Source: DATGHS01 sp035307785 | GTDB lineage: Bacteria > Planctomycetota > Planctomycetia > Gemmatales > Gemmataceae | Direction of reading: 5' to 3' | Length of the DNA stretch: 5,909 nucleotides | NCBI GenBank assembly: GCA_035307785.1 | Contig: DATGHS010000295.1 | Span: 1-5,909 of the forward strand | Part shown: piece after piece, positions 1 to 5,909 of the stretch | Layout: each line of letters opens with the position of its first letter | Numbering within the stretch: position 1 is the first letter of the stretch | Translations under genes and position numbers: made by a program | Notes under the pieces: generated by a model | What the model was told of the DNA's origin: nothing | The model's input: only the letters and a program-made list of their open reading frames with translations | Database searches by the model: none

Positions 1-2494
1 CGTCGAAACTCGGCAATGGTTCGAGCGGGTCAACTCGAAAATCTTCAAACTCAACGGCCATCGGTTGAGAAGTAATGTTGACGGCGGCTACGCCGACTTT
101 CACCTTGCCGGTCATAGATGGCATAGCGAATGGCTGCGGCGTCATGTGCACCCATTGCTTGCCGCCGTCCTGGCTGTAAGACGCGCCGAACTTCCCTTGC
201 CGGCGCTCGATACGGAGAAGTGTCGCGACGTCCTGCACCCCATCGATGTAATCCCGTTCCTTTCCGTCAATCACGAATGCCGATACGCTCTGCAGGTCGG
301 CTTTTAAGCGGCAGAAAGACGCGCTCTGCCCATCCCCCCGCTGGGCCTCTCGATCCAACCGGATCATGATTTTTTCGTCGCCCCAAACCAGCAACGACGC
401 CGCGCGGTACAGCCCGTTCTTAAGACCAGAGCTGAGGTCTACGCGCACGCTCGAGGCAACCTTTACCTGGACGGAGAAGTCGCCATCCACCTCCCGCAGC
501 ACGCGCGGACTGTTCCGGTTGCCGCGGCCATCGATGCTATGGAATTTGCCGGGAATCTGAAGCGCAACCTTCGTGTCCGCGCCGTCAATTTTGCAATCGC
601 CGTCGGGATCGAGCACCTCGCCCCAGCCCGGTATGGTTCGTAGTCCGGGCGGCGGCCCGCCTCGACCTTGGCCGGCTTTCGCCACGCCAGCACCGCCGAT
701 GCGCTTGCCGTTTTGTGTGACCTGTACCTGGCCGCCGTCCAAATACTCGACTTTCAGCGTGACCGTATCGCCCTTTTTGAGAATGAACTTGTCGGTTTCG
801 AATTCCAAGTTGTCGCGCTTTACGTGCAGCGTATGCGGGCCAGTACGGAAACTGATTTCGTGCGGGCCGGCGCCTTTGATCGTTAGTTCCTCTTTGTCGA
901 TCCCGGCTTGAATGTTCGGATCGTCAATTTGCACCCGCACGACGCCGTGCGGCGTTTCCCAAAAGAGAATGACACCTGCCACGATTAGCGCGATGAAGCC
1001 GAATGCGCCAAGTCCAATGCCCAGTAGCGGAATCCCGCCGCGGCGCTTCCCGGCTCGGGCTTTCTTGCGCTTCTGGGGTGGGGCGATCTCCGGTGCGGGG
1101 GCGGTGATCGAGGGCAACTCGGAAAGCGCCGGTGGCTTTGACCTCGGCGGCTTGGAAGGAACAGACTGGACCGTTGCCGGCTTCATCGCCCCAGGGGTGT
1201 CGCCGGCTGGCTTCAGCGTACCCGCAGCCAGCGCTTTTTCCATTTGCGCCACGGCTTTGACCACTTCGCTGGCCGAATGTGGCCGCTCTTCCGGCTTCTT
1301 GGCCAGCAACCGCATGACCAGGTCCGAGAGTTGCTGGGGGATGGCGGGGTTGACTTCGCTGGGCGGCGTCGGATTCTCCATGGCCACGGCCACCAGCGTG
1401 CTGATCATATCTTCGCCGTGGAACGGCTCATCGCCCGTGCAGAGGCGGTACAGAATGCAACCGAGGCTAAACAGGTCGGTGCGGCCATCGATGGCGTCCT
1501 TCTTTCCTTGTGCTTGCTCCGGGGCCATGTAAGCCGGAGTGCCCATGATCATGCCCGACTGCGTGAGGTTTTTCTCGTTGGCGCCAGAGCCGGAGAGCCG
1601 AGCGAGGCCGAAGTCGAGGATTTTCACCCGGCCGCCCATCGTGGAGTCGAGCCAGATATTGGCCGGCTTGATGTCGCGATGAATGAGGCCGCGGTCGTGA
1701 GCGACGGACAGGCCCTTCGCCATCTCGCGGGCCAGCTTCAAGATGTTCGCCACCGTGATCGGCGCAGCGCTCTTCTGTTTCTGCTGAATCCAGTCTTCAA
1801 GCGAGCTTCCTTTTAGGAACGGCATGGCGATAAACGGCACGCCGCGATCTTCGTCCACCTGATAGATGGGAACAATATGATCGTGCTCGACCTGGGCGGC
1901 TGCACGGGCTTCACGCAGGAAGCGCTCCTTCATGGCTGGGTTGCGAGCAATATCAGCCAGCATCACTTTCAGCGCGCACATGCGGCCCAGTTTAGGATCT
2001 TCGGCCTGGAACACCACGCCCATGCCGCCCTGGCCCAGCACCTTGAGCACGCGGTAATGACCGAGGCGGCCAATTTCGTCGGCCGCTTGGGGCGGGGCGA
2101 GGAAGTCAAGCGCCGACGATCCCGCCGGCTCTTCCGCCTCGTCCGGCGCTATCGAGGCCGCCGTGTGCATCGACGATAGCTGCAGCGTCGATTGCTTCTT
2201 CACGACACGCTCGGGCGCCTTGCTGGGCCTCAGCGCCGAACCAGAAGGAGGATTGGACTTCAGCCTGGCAATGAGATCGCTAATCGCGCGGGCACTTTTC
2301 GACTCGCGCGGGTCGCCGTGGGACGCCAGCACCGCCAGGAGGCTATCTCCGGCCCGCAGTCCATGCAGCAATTCGATGCAGCTAGCGCACTGCTCGCAAT
2401 GCCGGGCCAGCGGCTCAACGACTTCGGGGTCCAACTTCCCCAAAGCGAGGCGCTGCAGCATTTCTTGATCGGGGCAGGCGGAAACTGCGGGCAT
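1..2494 (-). CDS. Transmembrane Hanks-type Ser/Thr protein kinase with N-terminal zinc-finger motif and extracytoplasmic DUF1349-like domain; 3' end missing
   Basis: Translation from the ATG at 2494 gives 831 residues without a stop, so the C-terminus lies beyond the window. The start is supported by a GGGAGA ribosome site 7 nt upstream and by the zinc motif beginning at once: C7-x24-H32-x3-C36-x2-C39, as in anti-sigma (ZAS) zinc fingers. The kinase domain spans about 147-420. It has the glycine loop LGQGGMGVV (153-161), Lys176 in ALKV, αC Glu195 in REAR, HRDIKPAN with catalytic Asp274, DFG at 294-296, activation loop NLTQSGMIMGTPAYMAPE, Asp340 and Arg404. All expected catalytic residues are present, so it should phosphorylate Ser/Thr using ATP. 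A Lys/Pro/Ala-rich linker ending in a basic run (475-485) leads to one membrane helix (about 490-512), which places the kinase in the cytoplasm. Outside are the juxtamembrane β-module (about 515-600) and a DUF1349-like domain (about 623-821). Residues after 821 look like a linker, so more domains may follow. It lies 51 bp behind its probable paralogue and is likely co-transcribed with it. Confidence 0.95.
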   Translation of the reverse strand, partial: MPAVSACPDQEMLQRLALGKLDPEVVEPLARHCEQCASCIELLHGLRAGDSLLAVLASHGDPRESKSARAISDLIARLKSNPPSGSALRPSKAPERVVKKQSTLQLSSMHTAASIAPDEAEEPAGSSALDFLAPPQAADEIGRLGHYRVLKVLGQGGMGVVFQAEDPKLGRMCALKVMLADIARNPAMKERFLREARAAAQVEHDHIVPIYQVDEDRGVPFIAMPFLKGSSLEDWIQQKQKSAAPITVANILKLAREMAKGLSVAHDRGLIHRDIKPANIWLDSTMGGRVKILDFGLARLSGSGANEKNLTQSGMIMGTPAYMAPEQAQGKKDAIDGRTDLFSLGCILYRLCTGDEPFHGEDMISTLVAVAMENPTPPSEVNPAIPQQLSDLVMRLLAKKPEERPHSASEVVKAVAQMEKALAAGTLKPAGDTPGAMKPATVQSVPSKPPRSKPPALSELPSITAPAPEIAPPQKRKKARAGKRRGGIPLLGIGLGAFGFIALIVAGVILFWETPHGVVRVQIDDPNIQAGIDKEELTIKGAGPHEISFRTGPHTLHVKRDNLEFETDKFILKKGDTVTLKVEYLDGGQVQVTQNGKRIGGAGVAKAGQGRGGPPPGLRTIPGWGEVLDPDGDCKIDGADTKVALQIPGKFHSIDGRGNRNSPRVLREVDGDFSVQVKVASSVRVDLSSGLKNGLYRAASLLVWGDEKIMIRLDREAQRGDGQSASFCRLKADLQSVSAFVIDGKERDYIDGVQDVATLLRIERRQGKFGASYSQDGGKQWVHMTPQPFAMPSMTGKVKVGVAAVNITSQPMAVEFEDFRVDPLEPLPSFD
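32..628 (-). repeat. DUF1349-like β-sandwich module in the downstream kinase gene
   Basis: It covers residues about 623-821 of the downstream kinase: GWGEVLDPDGDC, LQIPGKF, SPRVLREVDGDF, SLLVWGDEK, LLRIERRQG, SYSQDGGKQW and a closing VEFEDFRV. It is separated from the juxtamembrane module by a short Gly/Pro-rich linker. It is the third member of the repeat family in this window and marks the downstream protein as having a related but differently assembled outer half. Confidence 0.7.
751..820 (-). repeat. Paralogous juxtamembrane block, copy in the downstream kinase gene
   Basis: This block aligns without gaps to 5821-5890, with 62 of 70 identical bases and an offset of exactly 5070. It encodes the β-module just outside the membrane helix. 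Residues 563-583 are identical in the two proteins, so the base differences within those codons are synonymous. The match shows that the two genes share ancestry in this module. Confidence 0.85.
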
Positions 2495-2501
2495 CTTGCA
2501 A

Positions 2502-2507
2502 TCTCCC
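2502..2507 (-). promoter_or_regulatory. Ribosome binding site of the downstream kinase gene
   Basis: On the minus strand this reads GGGAGA, followed by the 7-nt spacer TTGCAAG and the ATG at 2494. This is a good purine-rich Shine-Dalgarno sequence at normal distance, and it decides the start codon. The next in-frame ATG (codon 12) would cut off the first cysteine of the zinc motif. Confidence 0.75.
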
Positions 2508-2538
2508 GGAACGGAACCGTCGCTTACGCTTCCGGCTC
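2506..2538 (-). repeat. Intergenic inverted-repeat element with GAAGCGTAAGCGA core
   Basis: This fills most of the 51-bp gap between the two genes. On the minus strand GAGCCG (2538-2533) can pair with CGGTTC (2519-2514) through five Watson-Crick pairs and one G-T pair. The pairing encloses a 13-nt loop, GAAGCGTAAGCGA, which itself repeats AAGCG. A second, mutually exclusive pairing is the perfect CCGGAA (2535-2530) with TTCCGG (2511-2506); it would cover the first two bases of the ribosome site. The core resembles a short repeat that I recall as frequent between genes in planctomycete genomes, but I cannot verify copy number here. No T-run follows, so it is not a typical intrinsic terminator. 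Confidence 0.5.
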
Positions 2539-2545
2539 GTAGTTT

Positions 2546-5500
2546 CTATTTCGTCAGTGTCATCTGATCGCGGCGCTGCTCGAAGGTGCTCAGACCCTGG
2601 GCAGACCAAACCGTAAAGCGTGTGAATTCGGCCCGGGCTAATTCGGAAGTCTGAGGGCAATTCACGACCAAGCCAAGCTTTGCCGGTGTTTGAACAAAAT
2701 CGGACTCGAATGGTTCACAGACCATGACACCGTTCACGTAAATCTCGAAGCGGTTGCGACGACCAATTACCAGTAGATTGTTCCATTCGCCGCCGTCTTT
2801 AATGGCGGGATTTTGAATCGGGCCCACGAGCCGTTCGGGAGAGCCGTCGTCCAGCATCTTCGTGACCCGCAACGTTCCGGTCTTCGAGATTGCGATCCGG
2901 AGTTCGTGCTTTTGCTGCGGATTTCGGATTTGCAATGCCCAGCCTCCCTGTCCAATCGCAAGGCGACCAACCACTTCGCAAGCAAAATCGGAGAACTCGT
3001 CGTGCGGGCAATGCGCACCGGACCAGCGGCCGGTTGGGGCCACCAGGAAATAACGTCCTTTGTCGTAGCTGTATTCGCTGTTGCCCTTGACCGCGATGTT
3101 CCAGCCGCTCTTCGCGTTCGCAAATCTGTCTTCGTAAATAGGCTTTGTCTTGCTTAAATCCGGCGGCGGCGGCAGTGGCTTTGGCGGCGGGCCGACCGGA
3201 TCACTCATATTACCTGCCGGCGCTGATCCGGAACGCACAATCTGGAAGTTTTCGAATTCGACTTTGAGGGGCTGAGTGGTGTTATTGACGACGCTCAAGC
3301 CCACCTTAAGCTTGGCCGGCAAACTTAATTTGATCGAGCCTTTGCCAAACGGCAGCCACGTCTTACCATCGTCCTGGCTGTAGCTGAGGTAAAACACGTC
3401 TTGTTTGCGTTCCACGCGCAAATGCGTGATCTTGTCGGGCACTTCATGATTCACCCAAAGTTCTTCTTTCGTCGCCGGATCGACGGCGTTATCACCGTTC
3501 AGATACGGTTCGAGCCAGCAGAGGGGTAGCACCTTACCGTCCACATCGCGCGACACATGCTCAAAGCGAAAGAAATTTTGGTCGTCTTTCCAGACGAGCA
3601 GACCGCCTGAATGAAAAGCGCCGCCGGCCAATCCCGGAATCATGGTTCCAGCCTCGGCGCGAGGCAAGTTGGCGATCTTGACCTGAGCAACGAAATCGCC
3701 GTTCACTTCTTGTAGCACGCGCGGGCTCCTGACATCGCCGCCAGCCTGAAGATCGCGGTAGGCACCGGGAATTTGAACGACAAGCTTGTAACCCTCGGTA
3801 GTGATCTTGGAGTCACCGACGGGATCGACCACGCGGCCGTAATCTTTGACGGTCTTCGAACGTGTGATACTGAAGTCCTCGAGTTGCACCGTGATCGGGT
3901 GGTTGGAAAGACCGACGGCATCCGCGCCGGCCTTTACCTTCGCGGGTAAGTCCATGGCAAATGATCCATACGGGTGCGGTTTCCAGCTCTTTCCGCCGTC
4001 TTCGCTGACGCTGGGATAGAACCTGCCCTGAAGGCGCTCCAAGCGCAATAGCGTCGGGTTCTGCGGCGATCCGAGGTCCGCCCACAACGCTTTTCTTGGC
4101 TCTGCCAGGTTGAAGTATGGTTTACCGTCGCGATAAGCGTAGAGAAAGCAGAATTGTCGAAGCTGGCCTTGTTCCGTCCGATAGACGCGTTCGAGGCGAA
4201 TGAATTCCTTCTCGTCCTTCCAAATCAACAAACCGCCGCTCGCCCATAGATTTGGATCGGCGGGGCAGGTAATGTTGCCGACCTTGACCTGAATTGTAAA
4301 GTCGCCGTCGAGATCCTGAAGAAGACGAGGTGCGCCGGTCCCCTGAGCACCCATATCGTGAACGCCCTTTGCCAGTGAAATTGTCGCCTTGTTGCGCTGG
4401 TAGGCGACCTGGCAATCGTGGTTGGGGTCTATGAATTGGCCCCAGCCATTGAAGCTCTGCGGCGGTAGGCCTTCTGCCTTCCCGGCGACCAACTCGCGCA
4501 CGCGGATGTTCTTGAACTCAATCCTTCCCGGGTAAAGCTGCAAACCGATTCGACCCGCGGTCTTGTTCAAGCCCGGGATACGACTGAAAAGATCTCTGTG
4601 GTCGTCTAGGTTCGTGGCAAGAATCTTTTGACCGTCAAAGTTGACTTGTAACTGGCGCGTGAGGAGGCGTATGTCGAGGCGGTGCCACTGGTTGATGGTC
4701 GCCTTGGGAGGCGGACTGGGGGCAAGTACGTCGAAGAGGGCGCCGGTTCTGGCCTTGGGATCGGCGACCTTGGAATCATCGATAAGCTGGAGTTCCATGA
4801 ATTGATCGCCGTTCACCGGCCCTTCCGGCCAGGCCCGCAAGAAGACGCCGGAATTGCCGCCGGCTGACTGCATGTATTCGAGGCTCAATTCGAAGTCGGC
4901 GTAGTCTTTGTCGGACATGAGCCAGCCGCGCGGAGCGGCGGTTTCGCCGATGAGAACTCCGTCCTTGATGGTCCAGCCGGGGTGGCCCAAGACTTTCCAT
5001 CCGGTCAAGTCCTTGCCATTGAACAGCGAGACAGAGCCATCGGCCGGCGTTGGTGCGATCGACGAACCGTCCGCCTTTACCCACTTCGCGCCGAGTATCT
5101 TGCCATCGTGGCCGTGGCCGGAGGCGTCCTTGATGGTGTCGCCTTGCCCTTCGTCGAAGTGGTACAGGGCAATCGTGTCGGCATCCGGCTCGAAGCGTGG
5201 CTTGGGAGTGAAATTCCCCTGATAGCGCTCCACGGAAGACACGCGAGCTTCATGGATGTCGCCGTTGAAGCCGACATCACGCCGCGCGGGATTGCCCGGC
5301 GGGAAAAACCGCAGCCATCCTTGAGAGCCACCGAAGAAAATCGGAAACGGTTCTCCCTCGCGCACGCCATTGACGAAGAAGGAAACGCCCTGGGGCCCGC
5401 GCGACATGGCAAGATGAACCGGCTTGCTTGCTTCCACTCTGCCGTCGGCATAGATGGTGTCCACCGGACGTGACACTGGCCCGCCCAACGCCCATTTTCG

Positions 5501-5909
5501 TTGCCCCTTCAGCGAGATCCATACTGGTTCCACCATCAGCACGAGGGCGGCTTCGGTACTCGCGGGAAGGGGTTCGCGCGGGGTGACCCAGGCTTCCACG
5601 GTCCACGTGTTTCGCGATTTCAGCGAAATGCTGGGCGTGTCCAGTTGAATTCCGTCACCACTGGTACGCAAGACGTTACCTGGAGCGAATGGCGTGTTCG
5701 AAGGCGCTTGCACCACAAGGCGTGGCGCAGCCCCGGACGCAACCGACGGCGCGATGGTTTTTTCTCCGATCACCTTCCCCTCGGTCGAAACTACCTGCAC
5801 TTTGCCTGGCAGCAATTCGACCTTGAGCGTGACCGTGTCGCCCTTCTTGAGGATGAACTTGTCGGTCTCGAATTCCAAGTCGCCGCGCTTGATGCGGAGG
5901 AAGTGATCG
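2546..5909 (-). CDS. Multi-domain extracytoplasmic tail (LamG, DUF1080, two DUF1349-like), probably of a transmembrane Ser/Thr kinase; 5' end missing
   Basis: The frame is open from the window edge (first full codon at 5908) to a TAG stop at 2546-2548, giving 1120 visible residues. No start is visible: the TTG at 5878 lies inside a conserved module, so the gene begins outside the window. Visible residues in order: 1-40, juxtamembrane β-module matching the downstream kinase; about 70-276, LamG/concanavalin A-like domain, including ALYHFDEGQGD and DASGHGHDGK; about 291-472, DUF1080 (3-keto-disaccharide hydrolase family), with SLFNGKDLTGWK, the GGNSGVFLRAW turn, GDQFMELQLIDD and NQWHRLDIRLL; about 487-683 and 688-892, two DUF1349-like domains; about 896-922, a Pro-rich linker; about 924-1103, a final β-sandwich ending shortly before the C-terminus. 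No kinase or membrane segment lies in the visible part. By paralogy with the next gene, both should lie just upstream, which would put this tail outside the cytoplasmic membrane. DUF1080 is hydrolytic in characterised relatives; here it could be an enzyme or only a binding module. The reading frame and domains are secure; the kinase identity is inferred. Confidence 0.9.
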   Translation of the reverse strand, partial: DHFLRIKRGDLEFETDKFILKKGDTVTLKVELLPGKVQVVSTEGKVIGEKTIAPSVASGAAPRLVVQAPSNTPFAPGNVLRTSGDGIQLDTPSISLKSRNTWTVEAWVTPREPLPASTEAALVLMVEPVWISLKGQRKWALGGPVSRPVDTIYADGRVEASKPVHLAMSRGPQGVSFFVNGVREGEPFPIFFGGSQGWLRFFPPGNPARRDVGFNGDIHEARVSSVERYQGNFTPKPRFEPDADTIALYHFDEGQGDTIKDASGHGHDGKILGAKWVKADGSSIAPTPADGSVSLFNGKDLTGWKVLGHPGWTIKDGVLIGETAAPRGWLMSDKDYADFELSLEYMQSAGGNSGVFLRAWPEGPVNGDQFMELQLIDDSKVADPKARTGALFDVLAPSPPPKATINQWHRLDIRLLTRQLQVNFDGQKILATNLDDHRDLFSRIPGLNKTAGRIGLQLYPGRIEFKNIRVRELVAGKAEGLPPQSFNGWGQFIDPNHDCQVAYQRNKATISLAKGVHDMGAQGTGAPRLLQDLDGDFTIQVKVGNITCPADPNLWASGGLLIWKDEKEFIRLERVYRTEQGQLRQFCFLYAYRDGKPYFNLAEPRKALWADLGSPQNPTLLRLERLQGRFYPSVSEDGGKSWKPHPYGSFAMDLPAKVKAGADAVGLSNHPITVQLEDFSITRSKTVKDYGRVVDPVGDSKITTEGYKLVVQIPGAYRDLQAGGDVRSPRVLQEVNGDFVAQVKIANLPRAEAGTMIPGLAGGAFHSGGLLVWKDDQNFFRFEHVSRDVDGKVLPLCWLEPYLNGDNAVDPATKEELWVNHEVPDKITHLRVERKQDVFYLSYSQDDGKTWLPFGKGSIKLSLPAKLKVGLSVVNNTTQPLKVEFENFQIVRSGSAPAGNMSDPVGPPPKPLPPPPDLSKTKPIYEDRFANAKSGWNIAVKGNSEYSYDKGRYFLVAPTGRWSGAHCPHDEFSDFACEVVGRLAIGQGGWALQIRNPQQKHELRIAISKTGTLRVTKMLDDGSPERLVGPIQNPAIKDGGEWNNLLVIGRRNRFEIYVNGVMVCEPFESDFVQTPAKLGLVVNCPQTSELARAEFTRFTVWSAQGLSTFEQRRDQMTLTK
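3233..3847 (-). repeat. DUF1349-like β-sandwich module, second copy in the upstream gene
   Basis: It follows the first copy after a linker of only a few residues. It contains DYGRVVDPVGD, VVQIPG, SPRVLQEVNGDF, GGLLVWKDD, LRVERKQD, SYSQDDGKTW and a closing VEFENFQI. It is closer to the single copy in the downstream kinase than to its own neighbour at several motifs (IPG, SPRVL, SYSQD, TTQP/TSQP), which argues against a recent duplication of the two adjacent copies. Confidence 0.7.
3860..4450 (-). repeat. DUF1349-like β-sandwich module, first copy in the upstream gene
   Basis: It opens with GWGQFIDPNHDC and carries the signature positions shared by all three copies in the window: PRLLQDLDGDF followed by QVKV, GGLLIWKDE, LLRLERLQG, SEDGGKSW, and a closing VQLEDFSI strand. 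It is the most divergent copy: the IPG motif after the first strands in the other two is absent. The family is recognised from its pattern and is likely to bind ligand or carbohydrate; no catalytic residues can be assigned. Confidence 0.7.
5821..5890 (-). repeat. Paralogous juxtamembrane block, copy in the upstream gene
   Basis: Partner of 751-820. In the downstream protein this module sits about 50 residues after the transmembrane helix. By analogy, the membrane span of the upstream protein should lie within roughly 200 bp beyond the right edge of the window, with a kinase domain before it. Confidence 0.85.

Noticed and set aside
912..1532. 206-codon plus-strand open frame
   Set aside because: It lies antisense to the kinase domain, membrane helix and juxtamembrane coding, has a composition typical of an antisense shadow in GC-rich DNA, and shows no recognisable domain.
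2514..2538. Intrinsic terminator between the two genes
   Set aside because: The stem is short with one G-T pair and a 13-nt loop, and no T-run follows it on the minus strand. The next gene's ribosome site begins a few bases later.
3190..3210. Internal start (Met in GNMSDPVG) giving a separate C-terminal protein
   Set aside because: The Met sits in a Pro-rich interdomain linker, the frame is continuous on both sides, and I saw no ribosome site clear enough to support a separate start.
4982..5473. 163-codon plus-strand open frame
   Set aside because: It is antisense to the LamG and DUF1080 coding region, with no recognisable domain; it is a shadow of the minus-strand gene.
5876..5878. TTG as the start codon of the upstream gene
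   Set aside because: The open frame continues to the window edge, and the residues before it (HFLRIKRGD) align with HTLHVKRDN of the downstream kinase, so the TTG is an internal leucine.
1..5909. Novel defence or mobile system
   Set aside because: No transposase, integrase, nuclease, CRISPR repeat or toxin-antitoxin gene is present. Both genes fit a known planctomycete kinase architecture.

Overview
The window looks like planctomycete DNA, most likely from the Pirellulales or a related group. The reasons are a Hanks-type Ser/Thr kinase with a zinc-finger-like N-terminus, a single membrane span, and a long extracytoplasmic tail built from LamG, DUF1080 and DUF1349-like β-sandwich modules. The assignment rests on recognising this architecture, not on a database search.

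All convincing coding is on the minus strand, read right to left. Two large genes follow one another, and both run off the window. The upstream gene (2546-5909) lacks its 5' end. Its 1120 visible residues are all sensor-like tail: a juxtamembrane β-module, a LamG-type domain, a DUF1080 domain, two DUF1349-like domains, a proline-rich linker and a final β-sandwich. After 51 bp with no obvious terminator comes the downstream gene (1-2494), which lacks its 3' end. Its 831 visible residues contain a C-x24-H-x3-C-x2-C zinc-finger motif, a complete kinase domain with all catalytic residues, a basic/Pro-rich linker, one transmembrane helix, the same juxtamembrane module and one DUF1349-like domain.

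The juxtamembrane module is nearly identical in the two genes (21 of 21 residues; 62 of 70 bases), so they appear to be tandem paralogues. The missing N-terminus of the upstream protein is therefore probably also a kinase. The likely picture is a co-transcribed pair of transmembrane kinases whose outer halves carry different sets of carbohydrate-type β-sandwich domains and whose inner halves phosphorylate cytoplasmic targets. The ligand and targets are not visible here.

The only non-coding stretch is the 51-bp gap. It holds a good ribosome binding site and a small inverted-repeat element around a GAAGCGTAAGCGA core that resembles a dispersed planctomycete intergenic repeat. No RNA gene, mobile element, CRISPR array or unfamiliar multi-gene system was seen.
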